Below are positions 6,929-15,794 of a stretch of DNA of 64,000 nt, one piece after another. Position numbers and translations under genes: made by a program. Source of the stretch: Magnetococcales bacterium DCbin4 (GTDB lineage: Bacteria; Pseudomonadota; Magnetococcia; Magnetococcales; UBA8363). Numbering within the stretch: position 1 is the first letter of the stretch; the number at the start of each line of letters is the position of its first letter. The notes under the pieces were generated by a model. That model did not search any database. It was not told the origin of the DNA and saw nothing but the letters and a program-made list of their open reading frames with translations. The stretch covers positions 11,498-75,497 of the forward strand of contig PEAN01000004.1 of assembly GCA_002753735.1 (NCBI GenBank), given 5' to 3'.

Positions 6929-9250
6929 ATGGCGCTCAAGTCTACCGGATCGGATAAGTTTTGTGGCAAGGAATATCACAAGTATCTCTACCTCATCGTC
7001 GTGATTGCAATTGGTATCATGATTGGTGGGTATTGGTATTCCGGATACAATGGCGTGACCCGGGGTGAGCGTGTTGCGGCGCAGGTTGCCAACGTTCCCC
7101 AGGGGGCCCCTTTCCCCGGTCAACCCCAGGCGGTTCCAGCCGCCATGCCGATGCCATCGCAGGGACCGGTCGATTTTCCAACCCCCGACACCGGCCATCT
7201 GAACCGGCCCGGGGGATTTGCGGCGGTGGTTCGGTCCATGATGCCGAGCGTGGTCAATATCAGTGCCCATAGTGAATCTTCGCCCCGGGTTCAGCCCGCC
7301 CAGGGGGACCAGGCCAATTCTCCGGTCAACGGTCCCGAGCTGCCACGGGCGGTTCAGGCACCCGCACCCGGCAGTCTGCAATTTGCCGATCCGTTCAGTG
7401 GCGTGTCCCAGGAGAGTATCGGTTCCGGGATCATCGTGACGACGGAAGGACATGTCCTGACCAATTTCCATGTGGTGGAAAATGCCAAAAATGTCGTTGT
7501 CCTGGTGTACAACGGGGCAGGTGATAAAAGTTTTTTTGCCGAAGTGGTGGCGCGGGACAATACCAGGGATCTGGCGCTGCTGTTGATCGAGTCTGCCGAC
7601 ATCCAACTCAAGCCTGCCGCCCTCGGCAACAGCGAAAACGCCCAGATTGGTGATTCGGTCATCACCATCGGTTCGCCGTATGGGTTGAATCATTCGGTCA
7701 GCAAGGGGATTGTGTCCGGCAAGCGCAAGGTGGTCAATATTGGCGGGGTTTTGCATAAAGGATTGTTGCAGACCGACGCCGCCATCAATCGCGGCAATTC
7801 CGGCGGTCCTCTGGTTGACGGGCAGGGGTGGGTGATCGGGGTCAATACCGCCATCTATACCACCACCAGTGCGTTTTCGGGGGTTGGTTTCGCGGTTCCG
7901 ATCAATGCCGCCCGTGATTTTCTCGAAGATTGGATCACGCTGCCCGGGGTTCGTCCTGATCTGCCCATGCCGGGGCAGGCGGCGGGGGCACATATTGCGG
8001 TCCGTCCACCGCCCCCCATTCAGGCCAATGCCCAGCCGCCCCATGGTGATCGCGGTCCTTGCGCCAATTGTCATGACATCCTTCCCGGACCACAACCGGT
8101 TGCCCTGACCCGTCCATCGGTCGCAGCCCCCCGTAATCCGGGTCCGCCCATCCGGGCCGATGCCACGATGCCCCATGAGGATTGGGGGCCTTGTACCAAC
8201 TGCCATCAAATCCTTCCTGCCACTCAGCCCATCGCGTTCGGGGTGGGACCCGGTCCGGGTCTGCATCGACCGGCGGGACAGATGGGATTGCGGGGTGCCG
8301 GTTTGGCGGCGGATGAGGGCAATTTTGATGCCATGCAACAATTTTCTTTCACCCCCGGGGGTGCCATCGGGGTGACGGTTGCCGGGGTGCCCGATGCCCC
8401 TGCGGTTGCGGGGGACAGTGGGATCGGGATTGTCTGGAATCTGTTGGATGCGACCAGTGCTGAGCGGTTGCGGGTGCCGGTCCCGTTTGGGGCGGCGGTC
8501 AATTCGGTGACACCGGGGTTGCCCGGGGAATCGTTGGGCCTCAAGGTGGATGATGTCATCCTCAAGGCCGATGGTCGCTGGCTGCGAACGGTCGAACAGG
8601 TACAGGAGGTGTTTGATCGAGTGCAACGGGGGGAGGTGCTTCGCCTGTTGGTGTATCGCGACGGGGTTCGGATGGAATTGAACACTGCCAACATGAATGT
8701 CGGTGGCCAGGCACCTTCGGCGACCTGGTTGCCGGTGGCGGGGCAGATGCCAATGACGCAACCTGTCATGGTACCGCCTGGGGTTCCCGAACCCATGGTC
8801 ACCATGAGGCCATCCATGGCGATGCCGCCGCAGCCGGTCCCGGGTGGGGAGAACGGCATGAATCCGGGGGGGATGGCAAACCAGGGATCATTCGGCAATC
8901 CCGTCCCGGATGCTCCGGCGTTTCCCGGTCAACCACTCCGGCAAACCGCACCCGCCGCGCCCACCGAGTTTGAATGGATGGGGATGGAGATGGTCCCCAT
9001 GGATCAAGCGGCATGGCAGCGCAATCCCGACCTCACAGGCAAGTGGGGTGGTTTGGTGACGGATATCGATCCCGGTGCCCAGGCACAGCGGGCCGGCATC
9101 AAAAAAGGGGACCTGGTGGTGGCCATCAATGGTGTGCCGGTCCTTTCGGCACAGGCGTTGGATCAAGCCATCAAATCGGTCAAGTCGCAGACGGGTGTAT
9201 TGGTGGAAATTGAACGGATGAAACAACGTATGTTTGCCACCTTGCAATAA
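6929..9250 (+). CDS. mamE: MamE, HtrA-like magnetosome protease with two magnetochrome motifs
   Basis: A 773-aa protein. After a transmembrane helix (about 19-40) comes a trypsin-like domain with an intact triad, H181 (NFHVVE), D214 (TRDLAL) and S291 (GNSGGP). Two c-type heme (magnetochrome) motifs follow, C378-ANCH and C422-TNCH, each preceded by a PH-x-D-x-GPC pattern. Two PDZ domains lie at about 515-580 and 690-773. In Magnetospirillum MamE processes itself, MamO and MamP and switches on crystal growth. The start is set by AGAGG a few bases upstream and by the stop of mamI. A Pro/Met/Gly-rich linker of ~100 residues between the PDZ domains makes the protein a little longer than the Magnetospirillum one. 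Confidence 0.95.
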   Translation: MALKSTGSDKFCGKEYHKYLYLIVVIAIGIMIGGYWYSGYNGVTRGERVAAQVANVPQGAPFPGQPQAVPAAMPMPSQGPVDFPTPDTGHLNRPGGFAAVVRSMMPSVVNISAHSESSPRVQPAQGDQANSPVNGPELPRAVQAPAPGSLQFADPFSGVSQESIGSGIIVTTEGHVLTNFHVVENAKNVVVLVYNGAGDKSFFAEVVARDNTRDLALLLIESADIQLKPAALGNSENAQIGDSVITIGSPYGLNHSVSKGIVSGKRKVVNIGGVLHKGLLQTDAAINRGNSGGPLVDGQGWVIGVNTAIYTTTSAFSGVGFAVPINAARDFLEDWITLPGVRPDLPMPGQAAGAHIAVRPPPPIQANAQPPHGDRGPCANCHDILPGPQPVALTRPSVAAPRNPGPPIRADATMPHEDWGPCTNCHQILPATQPIAFGVGPGPGLHRPAGQMGLRGAGLAADEGNFDAMQQFSFTPGGAIGVTVAGVPDAPAVAGDSGIGIVWNLLDATSAERLRVPVPFGAAVNSVTPGLPGESLGLKVDDVILKADGRWLRTVEQVQEVFDRVQRGEVLRLLVYRDGVRMELNTANMNVGGQAPSATWLPVAGQMPMTQPVMVPPGVPEPMVTMRPSMAMPPQPVPGGENGMNPGGMANQGSFGNPVPDAPAFPGQPLRQTAPAAPTEFEWMGMEMVPMDQAAWQRNPDLTGKWGGLVTDIDPGAQAQRAGIKKGDLVVAINGVPVLSAQALDQAIKSVKSQTGVLVEIERMKQRMFATLQ

Positions 9251-9348
9251 TTCTACCCATTCATTGGGCTTGGGACAGAGGTCGGTTCGGGTCTGTTCTT
9301 TGAACCACGGGTGTGGTTATTGAAGCTTTCAACGGGGAGTCGATTGGA

Positions 9349-10386
9349 ATGATTCAGGAAATGGATAAGACGCTGTTTCTGGGGATTGATCTGGGTACCT
9401 CCCGTACCACCATCATGTCCAGTCGCGGAGGTAAGGGGTTGGTACGATCAGTGGTCGGCTATCCCAAGGATATTCTCGGGGTCAAACTGCTCAACAGGAC
9501 GTTTGCCGTAGGTGATGAAGCACTGGCCAAAAAATCCTACATGGATCTCCATTTCCCCCTGGAGGATGGGGTGCTCAAGGAAACGGGGGAGCAGAATACC
9601 CAGGCGGCGCGGGAATTGCTCAAACATGCGGTGGGTCTGGTCTCTCCTGCCGCCGGGGATCGTTTGTGTGGCATTCTCGGGGTTCCGGCCCGGGCGTCGG
9701 TGACCAACAAGGGGCAACTGTTGAAGATTGCCGATGAGGTGATGGATCTGTCCATGGTGGTGTCGGAACCGTTCATGGTGGCGTATGGGTTGAACCGGTT
9801 GACCAATGCCATCATCATCGACATCGGTGCGGGGACGACCGATCTATGTGCCATGAAGGGGACCATTCCGTTGCCGGAAGAACAGGTGACGTTGCTCAAG
9901 GCGGGCAATTACATCGACGACCTCCTGGCATCGGCGATTTCCGAGGCCCATCCTGAAGTCCAGATGACCCATCTGTTGGCGAAAAAGCTCAAGGAGCGGT
10001 TCAGCCATGTCGGTCCGGGATATCAGGAAATGGCGGTTGTCGAACTGCGTTCGGGCGGAAAACCAAAAAATTATGATATTCAGCGCGAAGTTCGTTTCGC
10101 CTGCGAGACCATCATTCCCGATATTTTGGAAAATTTGGAACAACTGGTCAACGTATTCGACCCCGAGGACCAGGCGGAGGCGATGAAAAACATCATCCTT
10201 GCGGGGGGGGGGTCTGCCATCCGGGGGTTGGATGTGGCCTTGAAAGAGGGGTTGAAAGCGTTTGGTGAGGTTCATGTGTTCAAGGTGGATGAGCCTGATT
10301 ATGCGGGTGCTGCGGGTGCCCTGAAGTTGGCGACCGAGTTGCCGCCCGATTATTGGACCCAGGTTGGCGATGTGATGGGGGAATGA
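9349..10386 (+). CDS. mamK: MamK, actin-like filament protein
   Basis: A 345-aa bacterial actin. It shows the phosphate-1 loop LGIDLGTS (residues 11-18), the phosphate-2 loop DIGAGTTD (158-165) and the adenosine motif GGGSAIRG near the C-terminus. Segments such as SVVGYPKDILG and the C-terminal LPPDYWTQVGDV match MamK of Magnetospirillum closely. MamK filaments align and position magnetosome chains in the cytoplasm. ATG 9349 follows GGGGAG at a good distance, so it is preferred over a GTG at 9313. The gap of 98 bases after mamE has no gene. MamK usually partners an acidic linker, MamJ; a possible counterpart lies at 15795-18779. Confidence 0.95.
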   Translation: MIQEMDKTLFLGIDLGTSRTTIMSSRGGKGLVRSVVGYPKDILGVKLLNRTFAVGDEALAKKSYMDLHFPLEDGVLKETGEQNTQAARELLKHAVGLVSPAAGDRLCGILGVPARASVTNKGQLLKIADEVMDLSMVVSEPFMVAYGLNRLTNAIIIDIGAGTTDLCAMKGTIPLPEEQVTLLKAGNYIDDLLASAISEAHPEVQMTHLLAKKLKERFSHVGPGYQEMAVVELRSGGKPKNYDIQREVRFACETIIPDILENLEQLVNVFDPEDQAEAMKNIILAGGGSAIRGLDVALKEGLKAFGEVHVFKVDEPDYAGAAGALKLATELPPDYWTQVGDVMGE

Positions 10387-10405
10387 TCTTTGTGAGGAAA
10401 TGGCC

Positions 10406-10714
10406 ATGACAAGACCGACTTTGACAGGGACGCAGGTGATTGCGGCCATGAGCTATCTGGGTATTTTGGCTTTGGTGCCGTTGGTATTGGGGCGGGTGGA
10501 TCCATTCATCCAGACGCATGCGCGTCAGGGGGTGATCCTTTGGATATGGGAGGTTTTGGCGGTTTTCGCCTTGGTGATCCCTGTCATTGGCAAACTGTTT
10601 TTCCTGGTTTCGAGTGTTTTGTGTTTTTGTCTGTCGGTGGCGGGATTGATCGCGGTATTCCTGGGGCGGACCTGGCGTTTTCCGCTGGTGGGGAAGCTGG
10701 CCGAACGGCTTTGA
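10406..10714 (+). CDS. mamF: MamF, magnetosome membrane protein (DUF4870 family)
   Basis: A 102-aa protein with three hydrophobic helices and the family pattern AAMSYLGIL, Q-x-HARQG and ILWIWE. It is a paralogue of the mmsF-like protein at 1987-2319, with which it shares the HARQG-x-x-LWIW core. MamF-type proteins are abundant in the magnetosome membrane and affect crystal size. The gene starts 20 bases after mamK. Two in-frame ATGs stand six bases apart; the second (10406) leaves room for the GAGGAA ribosome site, while the first abuts it. Confidence 0.88.
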   Translation: MTRPTLTGTQVIAAMSYLGILALVPLVLGRVDPFIQTHARQGVILWIWEVLAVFALVIPVIGKLFFLVSSVLCFCLSVAGLIAVFLGRTWRFPLVGKLAERL

Positions 10715-10732
10715 AATGATCAAGAATAAAAT

Positions 10733-10762
10733 GGGGGCTTATGGGATTGCCCCCGGGTTTTT
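10733..10762 (+). terminator. Intrinsic-terminator-like hairpin between mamF and mamL
   Basis: GGGGGC (10733-10738) pairs with GCCCCC (10749-10754) and is followed by GGGTTTTT. It is preceded by TGATCAAGAATAAAA, the lead-in of the palindromic repeats at 12072 and 42511, so it looks like a half copy of that element. It may lower transcription into mamL and the downstream genes. Confidence 0.55.
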
Positions 10763-10827
10763 GTTGTTGATGATCTGCCCGCAGGGCTTCTGTAGCGTGT
10801 GTTGTCCCATCCTCTCGACGGCAAGGA

Positions 10828-11058
10828 ATGTTGGGCGTGCTTCGGCTGATTTTGTCATTGATTTTTGCCATCTTGTTGTTGATTTTCACCTCACAGAACA
10901 TGCATGGGGTTGAGGTGCGGTTTGTTTTTGGTGAAGCGGTGGAGATGCCGGTTATTCTGGCGTTGGCCGGGGCGTTCATTGCGGGGTTTGCGTTGGCTGT
11001 TTTTTATTTCATTGTTCGAACGGGTGGAAAAAAGGGCAGGGATGATGGCGACTATTAG
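10828..11058 (+). CDS. mamL: MamL, small magnetosome membrane protein
   Basis: A 76-aa protein with two hydrophobic helices (about 3-20 and 42-66) and the LapA-like pattern TSQNMHGVEVRF-x-FGEAVEMPV, ending in a basic then acidic tail (RTGGKKGRDDGDY). MamL is required for magnetosome membrane invagination in Magnetospirillum, with a positively charged tail thought to bind membrane. Its place between mamF and mamM fits. AAGGA directly abuts the ATG, so the true start could be slightly downstream. LapA-domain proteins occur outside magnetotactic bacteria, but the context makes MamL the best call. Confidence 0.85.
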   Translation: MLGVLRLILSLIFAILLLIFTSQNMHGVEVRFVFGEAVEMPVILALAGAFIAGFALAVFYFIVRTGGKKGRDDGDY

Positions 11059-11113
11059 GGGTTCATCATGATTTCATCATCCTTGAGTATTATTTAATCA
11101 AAGCATATAGATC

Positions 11114-12055
11114 ATGCGCTATTCCAAATGTGTTGTCTGTTATGAAGCGGTTGGCTGGATTGGTTTCGCGACCAATCTGATCCTGTCGATGCTCAAACTG
11201 TTCATCGGTGTTTTTTCCGGTTCGCACGCCCTGGTGGCCGATGGTCTGTATTCGGCCAAGGATGTGGTGACCTCTGTGATCATCATCGTCGGCCTCAAGG
11301 TTTCCCGGAAACCATTGGATCAGGAACACCCTTTTGGCCATGGCAAGGTTGAATTCCTATTGGCTTTGGTGATCGGTCTGGTGTTGTTGGTGGTGACGGG
11401 GTTGTTGTTTTATTTTTCTGCGGGCAATTTTTTGGAGGGAAAACATAACGCGCCGCACTTGATCGCCTTGTGGACGGCGTTGTTGTCGGTGGGGATCAAC
11501 TGGTTTTTGCACCGTTACACCCGTTGTGTCAGCACTGAAATCAATTCGCCGGTGGTGGAATTGTTGTCCAAGCATCATCTGGCGGATGGTTATTCGTCGA
11601 TGGCAGTGGCCATGGGGATTGTGGGGTCGCATTATCTGGGCATTCCGTGGCTCGATACGGTGGTTGCCATGTTTGAAAGTATTCATTTGATCTATCTGTC
11701 CGGGGAAATCTTCTGGAATGCATTTCGGGGTCTCATGGATACGGCGGCACCCAGGAATGTGGTGGAACGGATTCGCATGGAGGCGTTACGGGTTCAGGGG
11801 GTGCGGGAGGTTGGTGAAGTACGGACCCGGCAGGTGGGCCAGGAATTGTGGATCACGTTGATTATCGGTGTCGATCCCGAATTGACGTTGATGCGGGCAA
11901 AATCCTTGGCCATGAAGGTCGAGGAGGCGTTGCTGGCTTCGATTCCCCATGTGGGCGATGTGGGGGTACAATTTCGTTCCCATCAGGATGGCGAGGCGAC
12001 TTATGAACAATTGCGGCAGGAAGTTTCGCAAGACATTGGGTTGTCGCACCCTTGA
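11114..12055 (+). CDS. mamM: MamM, cation diffusion facilitator (iron) of the magnetosome
   Basis: A 313-aa CDF transporter with six transmembrane helices and a cytosolic C-terminal domain. The transport-site residues align with MamM: Y46 and D50 in ADGLYSAKD, and H154/H155 and D158 in KHHLAD. The HPFGHGKVEF motif and a two-Cys start (CVVC) are as in MamM. MamM brings ferrous iron into the vesicle and stabilises MamB. In the cytosolic domain the conserved W is kept (W246) but the position of the regulatory metal-binding Asp of Magnetospirillum (D249) is Thr here (T248). The gene precedes a large hairpin element where mamN would sit in Magnetospirillum. Confidence 0.93.
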   Translation: MRYSKCVVCYEAVGWIGFATNLILSMLKLFIGVFSGSHALVADGLYSAKDVVTSVIIIVGLKVSRKPLDQEHPFGHGKVEFLLALVIGLVLLVVTGLLFYFSAGNFLEGKHNAPHLIALWTALLSVGINWFLHRYTRCVSTEINSPVVELLSKHHLADGYSSMAVAMGIVGSHYLGIPWLDTVVAMFESIHLIYLSGEIFWNAFRGLMDTAAPRNVVERIRMEALRVQGVREVGEVRTRQVGQELWITLIIGVDPELTLMRAKSLAMKVEEALLASIPHVGDVGVQFRSHQDGEATYEQLRQEVSQDIGLSHP

Positions 12056-12071
12056 GGGGTGTCTGATGTTT

Positions 12072-12240
12072 ATGATGATCAAGAGAAAAAAGGGGGCTGG
12101 TGAATTGCCCCCGTGTTTTTGATGTTGACCTTGTTTTTACATCCCCCCTGTGGGGGATTTAGAAACAAGGTCAACATCAAAAACAAAATCAAAACCCTGG
12201 GGGCAATTCCCCAGATCATTTTTTTTTCTTGATCATATCA
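12072..12240. repeat. Nested palindromic element between mamM and mamO
   Basis: The outer arms (about 12075-12114 and 12188-12236) are diverged inverted copies, each starting from TGATCAAGA and holding a GGGGG...CCCCC hairpin (GGGGGC 12092-12097 with GCCCCC 12107-12112, then T5). Inside them a perfect 22-bp inverted repeat pairs 12115-12136 with 12163-12184, and inside that ATCCCCC (12141-12147) pairs with GGGGGAT (12152-12158). The whole could form a 70-bp cruciform or RNA hairpin. It resembles the copies at 1-105 and 42511-42717. It may be a MITE-like or REP-like element, or a strong bidirectional terminator. Confidence 0.8.
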
Positions 12241-12278
12241 ATGTCAACACGCCCCGGGGTTGGGCGAGCCGGATATCC

Positions 12279-14195
12279 ATGATGAAGCCCAAGAAAAAGT
12301 TGATCCCTCCTCCTTTTTGTCGTCAAAATTGGAAAGTTCCCGCCGTCGTTTTTTCTCTGTTGATTTTTGGGACCTTCGCCTGGGGGATTCATCTCATCCA
12401 GGAACATCGGCAGGAGTTGCGTGCCCTGGCCGACCTGTCCCACCCGTCAACCGTGCCGACGGTCGAAGTGGCGGCGTTGCCAACGGCGGCGGGCCATGAC
12501 CCGGTCGATACCATGGTGCGGGCCGCGCTGGTCAATATTGCCGGCATCTCAAGCGCCTCTGGCGGGGGGAACCGATTCGTTTCGGTGGGGTCGGGCGTGC
12601 TGCTGACCGCCAACGGTCATGTGATGACCGCCAACCATCTGCTGGATGGACTCAAGGAAATTTTCATCCGCGTTCAAACGCCCGTGGGACCCAGACAATA
12701 CCCGGGGCGCCTGGTCAAGGCGGTTGTCGAACATGATCTGGCATTGCTCAAGATCGTCTCCAATGATGTGTTTCCCTATCTCATTCCGGGAGATTCGCGT
12801 CCCTTGCGTCCGGGAAGTCCCGCCGTGGCCTGGGGTGATCCGGACGGTTCATCGGTTTTGCGCCATGCCGGGGTGATCAATTCAGAGGTTTCCAAGATTC
12901 CGGTACGTGTTGGAACGACGGAGCTGACCCATTTGCTTGCCACCAGTGCGGTCAATCATTGGGCCATGGTGGGTGGACCCCTGGTGGATGAAAAAGGTCG
13001 GCTGCTGGGGATCAACCTGTTGATCCAGGCCCCGGGGAATACCTTTCTGGGATATGCCCTTCCTGCCCACGTCGTGGTCACCCATTTCCAGGATGTGATC
13101 GATTTCCCGGTCCAGGCATTGGTTGATCGCGTGCCTGGAGGAACCGGGGTCGGCCAGGCGATCCCGGCCGCCATGACGATTCAGCCGCAGTCTCCCGTCA
13201 TCGAACGACCGCCGCGCAAGGCGGATGAATGGTGGAACCGGGCCAGGGCCATGCTGGAAGTACAAATGGGGCGTGCGCTTTCCTTTCCTCATGAGGTGAT
13301 GACGGAGATCAACGCAGGTACGGGCAACCGGCACGACACGGTGCAACGGTTTTTCGGGTTTCCGATCCCGACTTTTTTTGGATTGTTGTTGCTTGGATTT
13401 TTTTCTGGATTATGTGGTGGCATGATGACCATGGGTGGGGGGATCATCAAGGTCATCGGTTTGATGTCAATTTTCGGCTATGGACTGTTGCTGGTACGTC
13501 CGGTGGCCTACATTACCAATATTTTCATGTATGGGGCGGCGTCGTTGCGCTATCGGCGCGACCATGTCTATCGCTGGTCTGATATTCAACCCATGGTCCC
13601 ATGGGCCATGGTGGGGGGGGTGTTGGGTTATTTCACGGGGAATGTGTTGAACGTGGGGGTGATTCGCGTCATGTTGGGCATTTTTGCCCTTTTTCTGGCC
13701 ATTAAAATGTTGGTGGAAATTTCTGAATCGAAAACTCGGGAGGGTTTGTTGGGGGATCTTCAACGGGCCATCGGTGCGAGTGAACCAACGGGATCCTACC
13801 CTTCGTCCATGGTGGGGCATTCGACCCTGGCACATGGGCTGCTCGGATTGCCGATGGGGGTCATCAGCGGTATTCTGGGGATCACCGGCGGGGTGATCGA
13901 GGTACCGTTGCAACGTTATGTGTTGCAGGCTCCTTTGCGTCGCGCCATCGCCAACAGTGCGGTTCTGGTCTTTTTCGCCTCCATCGTCGGATCGTTGGTG
14001 GCCATGATCCATGGCATTCAAAGTGGTGCCTTTTCGTTCATCACACCGGTGGCCTTGGCGCTTATCCTGACCCCCGGAGCCTATTTCGGCGGGTTTGTCG
14101 GTGCCTGGTTGACGACGGTGGCACCGCTGAACATGTTGCGGTGGATATATGCCGTGTTGATGTTCATCATTTCCGTGCGCATGATGGTGTCATGA
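12279..14195 (+). CDS. mamO: MamO, degenerate HtrA-like protease fused to a TauE/SafE-like membrane domain
   Basis: A 638-aa protein. An N-terminal helix (about 22-43) leads into a trypsin-like domain that keeps H120 (TANHLL) and D153 (EHDLALL), but the GNSGGP motif is AMVGGP, with V231 in place of the nucleophilic Ser, so it cannot be a serine protease. H227 near that site, with H120, matches the two-histidine metal site described for Magnetospirillum MamO, which promotes magnetite nucleation. The C-terminal half (about 365-638) has about eight hydrophobic helices with Gly-rich repeats of the TauE/SafE family. ATG 12279 or 12282 is chosen because the longer frame runs into the hairpin element. 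mamP starts inside its stop codon. Confidence 0.92.
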   Translation: MMKPKKKLIPPPFCRQNWKVPAVVFSLLIFGTFAWGIHLIQEHRQELRALADLSHPSTVPTVEVAALPTAAGHDPVDTMVRAALVNIAGISSASGGGNRFVSVGSGVLLTANGHVMTANHLLDGLKEIFIRVQTPVGPRQYPGRLVKAVVEHDLALLKIVSNDVFPYLIPGDSRPLRPGSPAVAWGDPDGSSVLRHAGVINSEVSKIPVRVGTTELTHLLATSAVNHWAMVGGPLVDEKGRLLGINLLIQAPGNTFLGYALPAHVVVTHFQDVIDFPVQALVDRVPGGTGVGQAIPAAMTIQPQSPVIERPPRKADEWWNRARAMLEVQMGRALSFPHEVMTEINAGTGNRHDTVQRFFGFPIPTFFGLLLLGFFSGLCGGMMTMGGGIIKVIGLMSIFGYGLLLVRPVAYITNIFMYGAASLRYRRDHVYRWSDIQPMVPWAMVGGVLGYFTGNVLNVGVIRVMLGIFALFLAIKMLVEISESKTREGLLGDLQRAIGASEPTGSYPSSMVGHSTLAHGLLGLPMGVISGILGITGGVIEVPLQRYVLQAPLRRAIANSAVLVFFASIVGSLVAMIHGIQSGAFSFITPVALALILTPGAYFGGFVGAWLTTVAPLNMLRWIYAVLMFIISVRMMVS

Positions 14196-14989
14196 ACGAT
14201 TCGGGACAAAAGGTGGTGACCCTTGGTATCCTGGTATTCCTGGGGATCCTGGTGATCGGATTGTTTGACGAGCCTGACGGTTCCCGTGTGCAGGAGACGG
14301 TCCCGGGGGGTGGGACGGTGATGGTTCAGGGGGGGCCGGTGGCACCGGTTGCCCAGACCGTGGCAATGACCCCACCGGTGCGTGTGGGGGGCAACGGTCC
14401 GGCACTCGCAGCCCGGGCACCGCCCCTGATGCAGGTGCCCGGGTTCGTCGCCCCCGATCCCAAGTTGGCTGAAGCGCATTGGCAGGGGATGGAAGCGTTG
14501 CCGCTTTCAACAGAACTCAAGAAAAAATTGAATCTTCCGATGAAGCTTGAGGGGGTGTTGATCGATGAAGTCAGTTTGCAGTCGGCCCGTTCGGGTTTAT
14601 TGGCGGGCGATGTGGTGATTGCGATCCATCAGCGACCGGTGGTGCGATTGAAGGATTTTTATCGGGAAAGTCGGAATGTCCAGGATCTGGAACGGGTATC
14701 GATCACGGTGTACCGTCAGGGACAGGTGCAAAATTTTCAACTGGAGGCCGTCCCGGGGGAAAATCTGGGGTTTGCCCAGGTGGAAACGGCACCCATGATC
14801 CTTCCGGGGGACATCATGCCCCATCCCTATCGGGGACCCTGTACCGATTGCCATGCCGTCGGGACCACTGGACATTTGGTTCCCGACCCCGACGGGGTTA
14901 TCCTGCCACCACCACCGATCAAGGCAGGGGTGTCTCGACCTCATATGGATCGGGGACCCTGTCAGGCCTGCCATCCGATCATTCCTTAG
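14192..14989 (+). CDS. mamP: MamP, PDZ and magnetochrome heme protein
   Basis: A 265-aa protein. After a transmembrane helix (about 9-25) and a Pro/Gly-rich linker comes a PDZ domain (about 105-190, with [12 protein letters not shown]), then two c-type heme motifs, C217-TDCH and C257-QACH, each preceded by RGPC. MamP is a di-heme iron oxidase in the magnetosome lumen that sets the Fe(II)/Fe(III) balance for magnetite. The ATG overlaps the mamO stop (ATGA), so the two are translationally coupled. Length and domain order match the family. Confidence 0.93.
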   Translation: MNDSGQKVVTLGILVFLGILVIGLFDEPDGSRVQETVPGGGTVMVQGGPVAPVAQTVAMTPPVRVGGNGPALAARAPPLMQVPGFVAPDPKLAEAHWQGMEALPLSTELKKKLNLPMKLEGVLIDEVSLQSARSGLLAGDVVIAIHQRPVVRLKDFYRESRNVQDLERVSITVYRQGQVQNFQLEAVPGENLGFAQVETAPMILPGDIMPHPYRGPCTDCHAVGTTGHLVPDPDGVILPPPPIKAGVSRPHMDRGPCQACHPIIP

Positions 14990-15034
14990 AGGATTCATCG
15001 GGAAGGGTTTCCATGTCGTACAGGAGTGTACTCT

Positions 15035-15685
15035 GTGAGATCTGAACATCGGAATGTGAATCCCATCTCCGAGATTGGTTTTTTCTTTCATGCCGCCCTG
15101 CACCTGATCAAAAAGGTCTATCTCTCTTCCACGGAAGGGTTCAATCGGTTTTTCACGGTCGATGCGGATTTGAGGGTTCGTTTCTATCGGGAGCGAGGGG
15201 TGGAATATACCCGACGCGGGCGGTACGACATTGGGGTATCGATGTTGGAGCAGGTGTTGTTGGAATGGCCTGCAGACGAGGATACCCTGTTTCATCTGGG
15301 ATTTTGTTATTTGAAGATGGATCGTATCGGTGATGGCATTGAATTGTTGGAACGGTCTGTGGCATTGGGGGGGGGGAGTATCCGGGTGGGTTCCATTCTG
15401 GGCATGGCTTATCTGCAGACCAGGGAGTATGCCAAGGCAGTGGAAATTCTTGAACGGACACTGAAGGATGATCCGAAAAATTTCCATCTCAACCACCGCC
15501 TGGCGTTGGCCTTGGATCAATTGGGACAGCATGACCGTGCGGTTGCCTGTTTTGAGAAGGCGCTGGAGGTTCGTCCGGATGATCCCAAGGTGCACCGTGC
15601 CCTTGGGTTCACTCTGGAACAGATGGGGCGTCATGTGGATTCGGTGGCTCAATTCAAGAAGGCGGCATATCTTGAGGAGCTTTGA
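15035..15685 (+). CDS. mamA: MamA, TPR scaffold protein of the magnetosome
   Basis: A 216-aa protein made almost wholly of TPR helices. A 40-residue helical N-terminus leads into five or so repeats (GRYDIGVSMLEQVL, DRIGDGIELLERSV, REYAKAVEILERTL, GQHDRAVACFEKAL, GRHVDSVAQFKKAA). The last repeat, EQMGRH followed by FKKA, matches Magnetospirillum MamA, which coats the cytoplasmic face of magnetosomes and recruits other proteins. The GTG at 15035 is chosen because AGGAG stands eight bases upstream; a GTG nine bases earlier abuts that site. The gene follows mamP by 45 bases. Confidence 0.9.
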   Translation: MRSEHRNVNPISEIGFFFHAALHLIKKVYLSSTEGFNRFFTVDADLRVRFYRERGVEYTRRGRYDIGVSMLEQVLLEWPADEDTLFHLGFCYLKMDRIGDGIELLERSVALGGGSIRVGSILGMAYLQTREYAKAVEILERTLKDDPKNFHLNHRLALALDQLGQHDRAVACFEKALEVRPDDPKVHRALGFTLEQMGRHVDSVAQFKKAAYLEEL

Positions 15686-15794
15686 AAAAAAATGATCGCG
15701 TCAAAATAGGGGTCCCCGCCTTTGCGGTTAAGCAATCATTGGGGCTTTTGATTTAGAGTACCATGCCGCTTCCTTCCTTTCTCTGGTGACGCCC

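Noticed and set aside
6617..8761. Long minus-strand frame of 714 codons opposite mamE
   Set aside because: It is the antisense shadow of mamE, with His/Arg/Pro-rich low-quality composition; mamE has full domain support.
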